DNA of 8,619 nt from Erysipelotrichaceae bacterium (GCA_030533035.1 JAUNJW010000079.1:1-8619), one strand, 5' to 3'; shown: positions 1-7,694, counted from the stretch's first letter. Notes: a model not told the origin generated them from the sequence alone. Program-made: numbers and translations.

Positions 1-56
1 GGTAACATATTAAGCATCCGCTGTTACTGTCTATGGTATTTGATAACAACACAGCA

Positions 57-85
57 ATATTAATCAAGTTTTATTATGTTGTCAA
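57..85 (-). promoter_or_regulatory. Near-consensus sigma-A promoter firing leftwards out of the window
   Basis: On the minus strand a perfect -35 box TTGACA (80-85) and a -10 box TAATAT (57-62, five of six consensus bases) are separated by exactly 17 bases. The expected transcription start is near position 50. It lies just after the stop codon of the M24 peptidase gene, so it should drive whatever lies to the left of the window. No gene can be identified in the remaining 50 bases. They contain an inverted repeat, GTAACA at 2-7 and TGTTAC at 22-27, whose role is unknown. The match to consensus is strong, but activity is inferred. Confidence 0.6.
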
Positions 86-98
86 CGGTTTTTGCGCT

Positions 99-1172
99 TC
101 AGTCGATAATTTCGATGTCATGCGGATAGTGATTGAGAACTTCATATCCGTTTTCGGTGATCAGGACAAGATCCTCGATCCGGCAGCCGAGTATTTCCGG
201 GAAATATATGCCCGGTTCGATCGAGTGGATGTTGCCGGCTTCCGTGAGTCTGGGGTTGGCGGCGCTGACGTCGCCGTATTCATGATCCTCCACGCCGATG
301 AAATGGCCCAGGCGGTGGGTGAAGTACTCCCCGTAGCCGCCTTCGGTGATGATGTCCCTGGCCTTTTTGTCCACATCGCACAGCGGCACACCCGGCTTCA
401 GCATCGCTTCCGCCTCTTCATTGGCGCGGCGGACGAGATTGTAGATCTTTTCCTGTTCGGATGAGGGACCTTTTTTATAGAAGAATGTGCGGGTCATATC
501 GGAACAGTATCCGCGGTAGCGGCAGCCGACGTCAAAGAGAACCGCGTCGCCTTCTTTGACAACTGTGTCATCCGGCATGTGGTGGGGATCCGCCGCGTTG
601 GCGCCGAATGCCACGATCGGTTCAAAGGAGAAGCCCTCAGCACCGAGAGAGCGGTAAATATCAAGTGTCTGGTCAGCCACTTCCCTTTCGGTGACTCCCT
701 CGTGAACCAGGCGCTTGAAGAGGACCATTGCCTGGTCGTTGATCTTTGAAGACTTCTTCATCAGGGCAATCTCTTCCTCGTCCTTGATGGCTCTGGCAAG
801 GTCGACAGCCAGGGAGCCGATGGCGAAGGAGGAAGCGATTTTCTGTTCCATCATCGGCAGTAAGAATCTCGCCGGCAGGATTTTGTCCACGCCGAGCGGT
901 TTTGAATGGTCTGTGTATTCCGCCAGCATCGCTGTCAGATCATCGGTATCGCTGAAGGTAACCGTCTCTGTATCCGGATCCTCTTCATAATGAAACAGCG
1001 CGTTGAGGAACAGAACCGGTTTTCTGTCCTTTCCGATCAGCAGGCCGAGAAATCTCTCGCCGGGATAGAACCATTTTCCAAGCAGATAAAACAAAGCACA
1101 GGGATCGCTGATCAGAAGCTGATCCTGCTCCGCTTTTTCCAGAACCCTGTTCATTCTTTCTTTTTTCAGCAT
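99..1172 (-). CDS. M24 family metallopeptidase (Xaa-Pro aminopeptidase / prolidase-like)
   Basis: The 357-residue product is a probable cytoplasmic dinuclear-metal peptidase that removes N-terminal residues next to proline or splits Xaa-Pro dipeptides. Residues 1-130 form a divergent creatinase-like N-terminal domain. Residues 135-357 form the pita-bread catalytic domain. The five expected metal ligands are visible: D214 (FDVG), D225 (CSDMTRTF), H290 (RLGHFIG), E319 (IEPGIY) and E333 (RIED). H197 in PHHMP and H297 in EDHE match the conserved substrate-side histidines. Length fits the 350-360 residue PepQ/YpdF-like group. The position after the metal ligand H290 is Phe where relatives usually have Gly. 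The gene starts 2 bases after the GtrA stop, with AGAGAGG inside the end of that gene as RBS, so it is the third gene of a coupled unit. Whether it acts as an aminopeptidase or a dipeptidase cannot be decided from sequence. No terminator is evident after it. Confidence 0.9.
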   Translation of the reverse strand: MLKKERMNRVLEKAEQDQLLISDPCALFYLLGKWFYPGERFLGLLIGKDRKPVLFLNALFHYEEDPDTETVTFSDTDDLTAMLAEYTDHSKPLGVDKILPARFLLPMMEQKIASSFAIGSLAVDLARAIKDEEEIALMKKSSKINDQAMVLFKRLVHEGVTEREVADQTLDIYRSLGAEGFSFEPIVAFGANAADPHHMPDDTVVKEGDAVLFDVGCRYRGYCSDMTRTFFYKKGPSSEQEKIYNLVRRANEEAEAMLKPGVPLCDVDKKARDIITEGGYGEYFTHRLGHFIGVEDHEYGDVSAANPRLTEAGNIHSIEPGIYFPEILGCRIEDLVLITENGYEVLNHYPHDIEIID

Positions 1173-1174
1173 AG

Positions 1175-1585
1175 TCAGCTGCCTCTCTTTCTGAAAACAA
1201 CAAATTTTCCGAGGATGTAATTAAGGATAATCACCAGAACATTGGAGAAGATTTTTACCGGCATATCGGCAAAGCCGAGTTTTGTGACTGCCGCAAACAT
1301 GATCAGCCAGTCCAGAAACCCGGTGGACAGACGGGAAGCGAAAAAGGACACCATCTCCTGAAGCACTTCCTTCGTTTCTGTACGTTCGCTTTCAAATACC
1401 CACCTGCGGTTGGTCAGATAGGCAAACAGCACCGAAACGAACCAGGCGGCAGCTGTCGAGACGCTGACTGACAGGCCGAAGACGTGGGCACACAGCCAGT
1501 AGGACACAATGTTGACCAGGGTTGTGCAGACGCCGAAGATCCCGTACATGACCACAGCCCGGTTCCGGCTCAGAAACTGTTTCAT
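1175..1585 (-). CDS. GtrA family small polytopic membrane protein
   Basis: GtrA-like proteins are small four-helix membrane proteins, often linked to moving or modifying polyprenyl-linked sugars for cell-surface polysaccharide. This one is 136 residues from the chosen start. Four hydrophobic segments are visible at about 12-34, 40-60, 79-101 and 110-130. The family signatures are present: FGVCTTLVNIVSYW in helix 1, NRRWVF after helix 2 (59-64), and NYILGKFVVFR at the end of helix 4 (122-132). The start at 1585 is preferred because its ATG shares a base with the nuclease stop (TGATG), a classic coupled junction, and because family members usually begin with such an MK- sequence. An in-frame ATG at 1603 would add six residues (MDGNTL) and overlap the nuclease gene by 19 bases. 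No glycosyltransferase gene is adjacent, so the substrate is unknown and a surface role is only inferred from the family. Confidence 0.85.
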   Translation of the reverse strand: MKQFLSRNRAVVMYGIFGVCTTLVNIVSYWLCAHVFGLSVSVSTAAAWFVSVLFAYLTNRRWVFESERTETKEVLQEMVSFFASRLSTGFLDWLIMFAAVTKLGFADMPVKIFSNVLVIILNYILGKFVVFRKRGS

Positions 1586-2688
1586 CAGTGTGTTTCCATC
1601 CATTTCAGAATCAGTTCCGCCGCCTTCTTTTCGCGCATCTGCCTGTATTCAATCAGCAGCACGTTCAGCTCACGGGCCTTTTCGACATATTCGGGTCTTT
1701 CCATGTCGATATCCACGCAGAGAACCGGCACTGAGCGCTCGCCGCCGAACTTGTCGGCGTTGGCTTTGACCTCGTAGATTGCCTGCTGGTCATACTTGCC
1801 CGCCTTGCAGGAGATGGAAATCAGCCGGCTGTCCTTGGAAGCGACCACATCGAGTTCGCTGTTGGGATCGCCCGCGACAAAGGCGCCGCCGTTCCAGTCG
1901 ATATTGACTCTCAAATCAGTATCGTCAAAAGCGCCGGAGTCGGCGATCTGGTAATAGGTTTCGTATTCGAACGGAACGCCGGTATCCGTCACCAGTATTT
2001 TGTAAGCCGGATCATGGAACTTCAGAAGATACCCGCTGTCTTCTGTTCTGTCAAAAATATGTTCCAGGTGTTCAACAATATCACCATAAGTATGGAAGAA
2101 CTTTTCATCCGCCTTCCACACATCATATTCCTTCTGGTGGGATCCGATCGAACCCATCGCCTTGCAGAAGGAAATCCACCGCGTTGAATTTTTCCTTTTT
2201 TCACTCAGGCATTCATCCACCGCCTTACGGCCGTAGTCATCGAAATAGCTTTCCGGCAGATCCCGGACAATGCCGCCGTACAGTTCGACGATCTGTCTGA
2301 CAGTCAGCTTCGGCATATCAAGCTTTTCGGTTCTTACCTGCTCATTTTCAAGGAAATAAAGCTGGCTGGTCGTCATTCCCGGATAGCAGAGTGTATATCC
2401 CCTGCTCCTGGCCATCTGCGAAACCATTGAAACAGCCAGGTCATCGCCGCCGTGGACGTCGACAATAACGTTTTCCCCGTCAAACTGCTCAAGAATACTG
2501 CCCAGGCTCTCATATGTGTATTCAACATACTCCGTTTCGGTCTGAACAAGGCGTTCGATCAGGGCGTTATGGATCAGATTATTCTGGGCAGCGGTGTACA
2601 GAAAAATCACCCTGTCCGGTTTTAAAGCACAGGCGGAAATCAGATTGAGAATCTGTTCCTCATCATAAAGTTCAATCAGTATCTGCAT
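1585..2688 (-). CDS. Card1/Can2-like CARF-PD-(D/E)XK nuclease (DUF1887 family)
   Basis: The 367-residue protein has the build of Card1/Can2 enzymes, type III CRISPR ancillary nucleases that dimerise, bind cyclic oligoadenylate in a CARF domain and then cut nucleic acid. Residues 1 to about 125 look like the Rossmann-type CARF domain, with alternating hydrophobic strands (MQILIELYDEEQILNLI; DRVIFLYTA; NVIVDVHGGDD). Residues about 126-235 form a helical linker. Residues about 236-350 carry the restriction-endonuclease-like domain with E278-L-D280 and S293-C-K295, matching the family's NELDV...ISCK signature, so the catalytic core appears intact. The CARF ligand loop reads HGGDDLAV instead of the more usual GGTK type. 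The start has AAGGAG 12 bases upstream, a slightly long spacing. The GtrA gene overlaps its stop. No cas gene or repeat array is in the window, so its trigger and any CRISPR connection are unknown. Family assignment is confident; function is inferred. Confidence 0.85.
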   Translation of the reverse strand: MQILIELYDEEQILNLISACALKPDRVIFLYTAAQNNLIHNALIERLVQTETEYVEYTYESLGSILEQFDGENVIVDVHGGDDLAVSMVSQMARSRGYTLCYPGMTTSQLYFLENEQVRTEKLDMPKLTVRQIVELYGGIVRDLPESYFDDYGRKAVDECLSEKRKNSTRWISFCKAMGSIGSHQKEYDVWKADEKFFHTYGDIVEHLEHIFDRTEDSGYLLKFHDPAYKILVTDTGVPFEYETYYQIADSGAFDDTDLRVNIDWNGGAFVAGDPNSELDVVASKDSRLISISCKAGKYDQQAIYEVKANADKFGGERSVPVLCVDIDMERPEYVEKARELNVLLIEYRQMREKKAAELILKWMETH

Positions 2689-2716
2689 GCCTCAATCATA
2701 CTCCTTGATTCAGCGG

Positions 2717-2744
2717 AAAAAAAGAAACAGCCGCGGCTGTTTCC
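2717..2744 (-). terminator. Intrinsic terminator after the MuiA-like gene
   Basis: A perfect 20-base palindrome at 2724-2743 (half-site GAAACAGCCG) can fold into a stem of about eight base pairs with a four-base loop. On the minus strand it is followed at once by seven T residues (2717-2723). It begins 9 bases after the TAG stop of the DUF4139 gene and ends about 28 bases before the nuclease start. The T-tract is only on the minus-strand side, so it acts in one direction. It separates the DUF4139 gene from the nuclease-GtrA-peptidase unit. Confidence 0.85.
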
Positions 2745-2749
2745 TGAAT

Positions 2750-2778
2750 ATTCTATAAGGATGAAATGGTTTTGTCCT
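2750..2778 (-). promoter_or_regulatory. Weak candidate promoter for the nuclease unit
   Basis: On the minus strand AGGACA (2773-2778, four of six -35 matches) and TAGAAT (2750-2755, five of six -10 matches) are 17 bases apart. They lie in the last codons of the DUF4139 gene. Transcription would begin near 2743, right at the terminator palindrome, so the hairpin would form in the 5' leader. Only about 28 bases lie between the terminator and the nuclease start, too few for a full promoter, so either this site or read-through must supply transcription. The match is modest and the call is tentative. Confidence 0.25.
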
Positions 2779-4249
2779 TCGGCCAGCTGACCTTGTATTC
2801 CACGTGCAGCGTCTTCATTTCATGCGAACTGAGTTCAACATTCCACTTCAGGCGGCCTGTTTTCTCATCCAGCTCAGCCCCGGAAAGAGCGATTGTCTCC
2901 ACCGAGATAGTCTGATCGCGGCTGACCGGAATCTGGTCAATAATGGTGACTGTCACCGGCTCATCCTTGCCGTTGGCGGCCTGGATATCAAACTCATAGA
3001 CCGCTGACTGCTGATTCCTCAGCAGCGCTTCGGAAGACTTCTTTTTCTTCTCACTGCGGCTGAGCGAGATTCTTTCCTCAACGCCCAGGGCAATGGGGAA
3101 TTTATCCTCACCGAAATCGGGTGAAAGCTCAGCGGAACCGGTATAGGCCGAGTTCAGGTAGACGCTGGCTGTTCCTCTTACAGACATCGGCAGGTCGGCA
3201 GTTTTCACCTCCGCCAGCAGCCAGGCATGGATGTCCAGCTTTGGAACCGCCTTGATGACATAGTCAGCCTTCAGGTCAAACGACTGCAGATCAGCGAACA
3301 TGCCTTCATCCGCACTCTTTACATCATAAACAGAGCCGAGCACATACTCGGTCATTGTGCCGGCGGTGCTGACTTCAGCTTCTTCCATTTCCAGAGGGGC
3401 CAGGCGGGCGGTATCTTCCATCATCATTTCCGCTTCCTCTTCCACCATATCTGCGGTTGCCATCTTGGCCATCATCATCGGCGCCATGCCGCCCATCAGC
3501 CTGCCGTTGGCCCTGAGGGGTCTTGCGAAATCAAGATATTTCGGGCGCAGATCAGGCAGTGAAGCGGAGAAGACCGGTGTGCCGGTTCTCAATGACATCC
3601 TGACGCCCTTCCAGTCCTCGCCGGTATTCTGTCTGACTTCCGCCCTGACTTTCAGATTCAGGGAAGATTCTCCGTCCGTGTGGATTTCATAGCGGGAATC
3701 CCAGTATGCGGCGGAATCCTGATAGGAAAGCTCAAATGGATAATCACCGGCTTTCTCTGTTTTCAGGATTGCGGAAATCAGCGGCCTGTTTTCCTCATCA
3801 CAGGCTTTGGTGAGCTTTTCATGGAGATCCTTCTTTTCTTTTTCAAGCCGGCGGATTTCACTGCTGTTCGCGCTGATCCTGGCCGGATAAGCATTGATAA
3901 AGGCTTCCACCTGTTCGACGGACGCGTTTTTCAGATTGGCGAAGCCGGCGCTGTTTTCCCACATCTGTGCCTGCTTTTTCAGGCCCTGGATGCGGTCATC
4001 AATCTCGGCGATCTGTTCAGCGATCTGCTCAGATTCGCCGCCTTTGCGCTCAGCCTGGACGATATGGACAGCTGAAGCGGACACGCCGGCAGGAAAACTC
4101 AGGCGCATGGTATCGGTATAGGTTGACGCGGTCAGTCCGGCGATGGCGACCGGCGTCTCACCGGCTTCCAGCCTGAGGCTGCCGCCGCGCACAACGGCAG
4201 CTCCGCGTCTGTATATTTTGACTTCTCTGATTGCTGTAGCAACTGTCAT
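2753..4249 (-). CDS. DUF4140/DUF4139 (MuiA-like, 'mucoidy inhibitor') protein
   Basis: The 498-residue protein belongs to the family annotated as 'mucoidy inhibitor A', whose biochemical function is unknown. An N-terminal DUF4140-type region (about 5-65) starts with the typical VKIYRRGAAVVRGG strand. Charged heptad-like stretches at about 72-100 and 127-150 suggest a coiled coil. The DUF4139 region follows from about 180, with AYWDSRYEIH and QNTGEDWKGVRMSLRTGTP (208-226), and ends in beta-rich sequence closing with a YKVSWPKD motif. Residues 252-299 form a linker with 12 methionines and many acidic residues, absent from most descriptions of the family. No signal peptide or membrane helix is visible, so it is probably cytoplasmic. 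The start is fixed by AGGAGGT (4255-4261) six bases upstream. It appears to be transcribed alone, between a promoter near 4280 and a terminator near 2730. Confidence 0.85.
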   Translation of the reverse strand: MTVATAIREVKIYRRGAAVVRGGSLRLEAGETPVAIAGLTASTYTDTMRLSFPAGVSASAVHIVQAERKGGESEQIAEQIAEIDDRIQGLKKQAQMWENSAGFANLKNASVEQVEAFINAYPARISANSSEIRRLEKEKKDLHEKLTKACDEENRPLISAILKTEKAGDYPFELSYQDSAAYWDSRYEIHTDGESSLNLKVRAEVRQNTGEDWKGVRMSLRTGTPVFSASLPDLRPKYLDFARPLRANGRLMGGMAPMMMAKMATADMVEEEAEMMMEDTARLAPLEMEEAEVSTAGTMTEYVLGSVYDVKSADEGMFADLQSFDLKADYVIKAVPKLDIHAWLLAEVKTADLPMSVRGTASVYLNSAYTGSAELSPDFGEDKFPIALGVEERISLSRSEKKKKSSEALLRNQQSAVYEFDIQAANGKDEPVTVTIIDQIPVSRDQTISVETIALSGAELDEKTGRLKWNVELSSHEMKTLHVEYKVSWPKDKTISSL

Positions 4250-4276
4250 GGTGCACCTCCTGACATCTTTTTTGTC

Positions 4277-4285
4277 ATTATAGCA
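4277..4285 (-). promoter_or_regulatory. Extended -10 promoter of the MuiA-like gene
   Basis: The minus strand reads TGCTATAAT: a perfect -10 box TATAAT (4277-4282) preceded by the TGn extension (4283-4285). At the expected distance upstream no good -35 box is seen, because that region is the tuf terminator stem. Transcription should begin near 4270, giving a leader of about 20 bases that contains the strong RBS AGGAGGT. Extended -10 promoters can work without a -35 box, so the site is plausible. Confidence 0.55.
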
Positions 4286-4286
4286 A

Positions 4287-4329
4287 ATACAAAAGGATCC
4301 GCTCCCCTGATGATGGTTTGCAGATCCTT
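4287..4329 (-). terminator. Intrinsic terminator of the str operon, after tuf
   Basis: Inverted repeats at 4320-4329 and 4293-4302 (AAGGATCTGC pairing with GCGGATCCTT on the minus strand) make a ten-base-pair stem with one G-U pair and a 17-base loop. The 3' arm runs into TTTTGTATTT, a T-rich tract. It starts about 20 bases after the tuf stop codon, the expected place for the operon's end. The loop is long, so strength is uncertain. Confidence 0.75.
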
Positions 4330-4349
4330 AAGGTTTTCAGTAAATTTAA

Positions 4350-5543
4350 TTACTCAACGATTTCGATGACGTTGCCGGAACCAACTGTACGGCCGCCTTC
4401 ACGAATGGAGAAACGTGTTCCCTGTTCGACAGCGATCGGCTTCAGCAGTTCAACGTTCATTTCGACGTTGTCACCAGGCATGCACATTTCTGTTCCTTCC
4501 GGAAGAGTGATGATGCCTGTAACGTCTGTTGTACGGAAGTAGAACTGAGGACGGTAGTTGGAGACGAACGGTGTGTGACGGCCGCCTTCTTCCTTCTTCA
4601 GAACGTAAACCTGTGCCTTGAACTTTGTGTGCGGAGTAACGGAACCCGGCTTAGCGAGAACCTGTCCACGCTCGATTTCGTCACGGTTGACACCACGGAG
4701 CAGAGCACCGATGTTGTCGCCTGCCTGAGCGAAGTCAAGCATCTTACGGAACATTTCGATACCTGTAACGACTGTGGAACGTGTGTCCTTGAGACCGACG
4801 ATTTCGACCTGGTCGTTGAGAGTCAGTTTACCACGCTCAACACGGCCTGTAGCGACTGTGCCGCGGCCTGTGATTGTGAAGACGTCTTCAACAGCCATGA
4901 GGAACGGCTTGTCGAATTCATGCGGAGGAGTAGGAATCCAAGTGTCAACTGCATCGAGCAGTTCCTTGATGGAAGGAGTCCACTTCGGATCGCCGTTCAG
5001 AGCGCCGAAAGCAGAACCGCGGATGATCGGAGTGTCATCGCCTTCGAAACCATATTCATCGAGAAGTTCGCGAACTTCCATTTCAACGAGGTCGATCAGT
5101 TCTTCGTCATCGACCTGGTCGCACTTGTTCAGATAAACAACCATCTTGGGAACGCCAACCTGACGGGAGAGCAGGATGTGCTCACGTGTCTGGGGCATCG
5201 GTCCGTCGGATGCTGCAACGACGAGGATAGCGCCGTCCATCTGAGCTGCACCAGTGATCATGTTCTTGATGTAGTCAGCGTGGCCTGGGCAGTCAACGTG
5301 TGCATAGTGTCTTGTCAGTGTCTGGTATTCAACGTGTGCTGTGTTGATTGTGATACCACGAGCCTTTTCTTCAGGAGCGCCGTCGATCTTGTCATAAGCT
5401 TCGAACTTAGCCTTACCAGCCTCGGGATGCTCAGCAAGATACTTTGTGATCGCTGCTGTCAGAGTTGTTTTGCCGTGGTCTACGTGACCGATCGTGCCAA
5501 TATTGACATGCTCGAGGGATCGGTCAAACTTTTCCTTTGCCAT
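4350..5543 (-). CDS. tuf: Translation elongation factor EF-Tu
   Basis: EF-Tu carries aminoacyl-tRNA to the ribosomal A site and hydrolyses GTP when the codon is matched. The 397-residue protein is full length and shows every GTPase motif: G1 GHVDHGKT (19-26), G2 RGITI (62-66), G3 DCPGH (84-88, with H88 the catalytic histidine), G4 NKCD (139-142) and G5 SAF (177-179). Domain 1 ends near 205. Beta-barrel domains 2 and 3 follow, and the C-terminus has the typical [17 protein letters not shown] sequence. The start has AGGAGG nine bases upstream. It is the last gene of the str operon, 69 bases after fusA, and is followed by an intrinsic terminator. A possible extra promoter precedes it, in keeping with the high EF-Tu demand of cells. 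No truncation or unusual residue was noticed. Confidence 0.99.
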   Translation of the reverse strand: MAKEKFDRSLEHVNIGTIGHVDHGKTTLTAAITKYLAEHPEAGKAKFEAYDKIDGAPEEKARGITINTAHVEYQTLTRHYAHVDCPGHADYIKNMITGAAQMDGAILVVAASDGPMPQTREHILLSRQVGVPKMVVYLNKCDQVDDEELIDLVEMEVRELLDEYGFEGDDTPIIRGSAFGALNGDPKWTPSIKELLDAVDTWIPTPPHEFDKPFLMAVEDVFTITGRGTVATGRVERGKLTLNDQVEIVGLKDTRSTVVTGIEMFRKMLDFAQAGDNIGALLRGVNRDEIERGQVLAKPGSVTPHTKFKAQVYVLKKEEGGRHTPFVSNYRPQFYFRTTDVTGIITLPEGTEMCMPGDNVEMNVELLKPIAVEQGTRFSIREGGRTVGSGNVIEIVE

Positions 5544-5580
5544 TTTTGTTTTCCTCCTGATTTATTTTCAGTCTGCCATC

Positions 5581-5609
5581 ATTTTAGCGGACTTACTACC
5601 TTAATGCAA
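5581..5609 (-). promoter_or_regulatory. Candidate internal promoter for tuf
   Basis: In the fusA-tuf gap the minus strand has TTGCAT (5604-5609, weak -35, three of six) and TAAAAT (5581-5586, -10 with five of six matches), 17 bases apart. The predicted start near 5574 would give a leader of about 30 bases carrying the tuf RBS. Separate tuf promoters inside str operons are known in other bacteria. The match here is only fair. Confidence 0.3.
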
Positions 5610-5612
5610 TAA

Positions 5613-7694
5613 TTACTTGCTTGCACCGGTTGTGTTTTTTTCTATGATTTCCTTGGCAATATTCTTCGGTACTTCCTCGTAGTGATCCATTGTCATCATG
5701 TATGTTCCGCGGCCCTGTGTGAATGAACGCAGGTCGGTAACATAGCCGAACATGTTCGCTAACGGGATGAATGCCTTGACCTTGATCGCATTGCCTGTCT
5801 CTTCCTGTTCACGGATCTGTCCGCGGCGCTTTGTGACGTCGCCCATGACAGCACCGAGATACTCGGCAGGGGCAGTGATATCAACAGCCATGACCGGTTC
5901 GAGAATTGCCGGATCACAGATTTTGGCAGCTTCCTTGAGAGCCAGGGAAGCGGCGATCTTGTATGCCTGTTCACTGGAGTCGACATCATGGTAGCTTCCG
6001 TCAAACAGAACCGCTTTGATATCAACAACAGGATAGCCTGCAACAAGACCGTTGTTCAGAGCCTCTTCAAGACCCTGCTGTGTCGGACGGATGAATTCCT
6101 TCGGAACGGATCCGCCGACTGTCTGATCTTCAAACTCGAAGCCCTTGCCGGGGTTCGGGAAGAATCTGATCCATACGTCACCATACTGACCGTGACCGCC
6201 GGACTGACGGATGAAGCGGCCTTCTGCCTCGCCTTCTCTGCGGATTGTCTCACGGTAAGCAACCTGAGGCGCACCAGCTGTGGCTTCGACTTTGAACTCT
6301 CTCTTCATACGGTCCATGATGATATCCAGCTGAAGTTCACCGACGCCGGCAATGATTGTCTGGCCGGTTTCTTCATCTGTATATGTACGGAATGTAGGAT
6401 CTTCCTCGGCCAGCTTGGCCAGAGCTGCGTCCATCTTCTGGGCGTCGCCCTTTGTTCTGGGCTCGACAGACATCTGGATAACCGGTTCCGGGAAAACCAT
6501 GGATTCAAGGATGATTGCGTGATTTTCGTCACAGAGTGTATCACCCGTTGTTGTATTCTTCAGACCGACAGCGCCGGCGATATCGCCTGCGTAGACTTCA
6601 TCAACGTCAGCACGGTGGTTAGCGTGCATACGGACCAGTCTTCCGAATCTTTCTCTCTTGTCCTTGGAAGCGTTGAGAACATAGCTTCCTGCTGTGGCAA
6701 TACCGGAATAGACGCGGAAATAAGTCAGTCTTCCGACGAATGGATCGGTCGCGACCTTGAACGCAAGAGCTGCGAAGGGTTCGTCGTCAGAGGGAATACG
6801 TTCAGCTTCTGTTCCGTCTTCGAGATGGCCTTTGATGGAAGGTACGTCTGTAGGAGCCGGAAGGTATTCAACAACTGCGTCCAGCATCAGCTGCACACCC
6901 TTGTTCTTATAAGCGGAACCGCACATGACAGGGAAGAATTCAGCTGTCAGAACGCCTGCTCTGATTGCTCTCTTGATTTCTTCGACTGTGGGCTCTTCCC
7001 CTTCAAGGACCTTCATCATGACTTCATCATCATAGTCAGCGATCGCTTCCAGCATGGTCTGGCGCATTTCAGCTGCCTTCTCCTGATACTGGGCGGCAAT
7101 CTCTGTAACTTTGATATCTGTACCGAGATCGTTCTCGTACATGTACTGCTTCATCTCAACCAGGTCAATAATTCCGCGGAAGCTTGCCTCTGCGCCGATC
7201 GGCATCTGGATGGCAGCTGCCTTGGCACCGAGTCTGTTTCCGATGGAAGCGACTGACATGTCAAAGTCGGCGCCTGTCGCATCCATCTTGTTGGAGAATA
7301 CGATACGCGGGACTCTGTATTCAGTAGCCTGTCTCCAGACTGTTTCTGTCTGCGGTTCCACACCGGCCTTGGAGTCAAGGACTGTGACGGCACCGTCAAG
7401 GACACGCAGGGAACGTTCTACTTCAGCAGTGAAGTCGACGTGGCCCGGGGTGTCGATGATATTGATCTGGCAGTCTTTCCAGTGGCATGTTGTGGCGGCG
7501 GAAGTGATTGTGATACCACGCTCCTGTTCCTGGGCCATCCAGTCCATCTGGGAAGCACCGTCATGTGTTTCACCAATCTTGTATATCTTGCCTGTGTAAT
7601 AAAGGATACGCTCTGTTGTCGTTGTCTTGCCGGCATCGATGTGAGCCATAATACCGATATTACGTACTTTGTCTAAAGGAAACTCTCTAGGCAT
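5613..7694 (-). CDS. fusA: Translation elongation factor EF-G
   Basis: EF-G drives movement of tRNAs and mRNA through the ribosome after peptide bond formation, and splits ribosomes with RRF. The 693-residue protein has the normal length. GTPase motifs are G1 AHIDAGKT (17-24), G2 RGITI (59-63), G3 DTPGH (81-85), G4 NKMD (135-138) and G5 GSA (259-261). Domains II to V follow: II about 300-400, III about 405-480, IV about 482-600 with the [13 protein letters not shown] segment, and V to the end with [14 protein letters not shown]. It lacks features pointing to tetracycline-protection paralogues, and its place between rpsG and tuf supports the housekeeping role. The start has AAAGGAG about six bases upstream. 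The gap to rpsG is 50 bases and holds no evident signal other than this RBS. Codon choice is like that of tuf. Confidence 0.99.
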   Translation of the reverse strand: MPREFPLDKVRNIGIMAHIDAGKTTTTERILYYTGKIYKIGETHDGASQMDWMAQEQERGITITSAATTCHWKDCQINIIDTPGHVDFTAEVERSLRVLDGAVTVLDSKAGVEPQTETVWRQATEYRVPRIVFSNKMDATGADFDMSVASIGNRLGAKAAAIQMPIGAEASFRGIIDLVEMKQYMYENDLGTDIKVTEIAAQYQEKAAEMRQTMLEAIADYDDEVMMKVLEGEEPTVEEIKRAIRAGVLTAEFFPVMCGSAYKNKGVQLMLDAVVEYLPAPTDVPSIKGHLEDGTEAERIPSDDEPFAALAFKVATDPFVGRLTYFRVYSGIATAGSYVLNASKDKRERFGRLVRMHANHRADVDEVYAGDIAGAVGLKNTTTGDTLCDENHAIILESMVFPEPVIQMSVEPRTKGDAQKMDAALAKLAEEDPTFRTYTDEETGQTIIAGVGELQLDIIMDRMKREFKVEATAGAPQVAYRETIRREGEAEGRFIRQSGGHGQYGDVWIRFFPNPGKGFEFEDQTVGGSVPKEFIRPTQQGLEEALNNGLVAGYPVVDIKAVLFDGSYHDVDSSEQAYKIAASLALKEAAKICDPAILEPVMAVDITAPAEYLGAVMGDVTKRRGQIREQEETGNAIKVKAFIPLANMFGYVTDLRSFTQGRGTYMMTMDHYEEVPKNIAKEIIEKNTTGASK

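Noticed and set aside
33..464. A 143-codon plus-strand frame opposite the end of the M24 peptidase gene.
   Set aside because: Most of it mirrors the conserved catalytic region of the peptidase, it has no RBS, and it overlaps the minus-strand promoter. Treated as a shadow.
5347..5362. A 16-base identity between tuf and fusA (second copy near 7505-7520).
   Set aside because: It encodes the shared RGITI switch I motif of the two GTPases. Homology plus shared codon preference explains it better than a repeat or recombination site.
4575..5612. A 345-codon open frame on the plus strand, opposite tuf.
   Set aside because: It lies wholly antisense to the unmistakable EF-Tu gene, has no convincing RBS or recognisable domain, and its composition is that expected from the complement of a codon-biased gene.
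5988..7256. A 422-codon open frame on the plus strand, opposite fusA.
   Set aside because: Antisense shadow of EF-G with Cys/Asp/Val-rich low-sense composition and no recognisable motif. Long antisense frames are common opposite strongly codon-biased genes.
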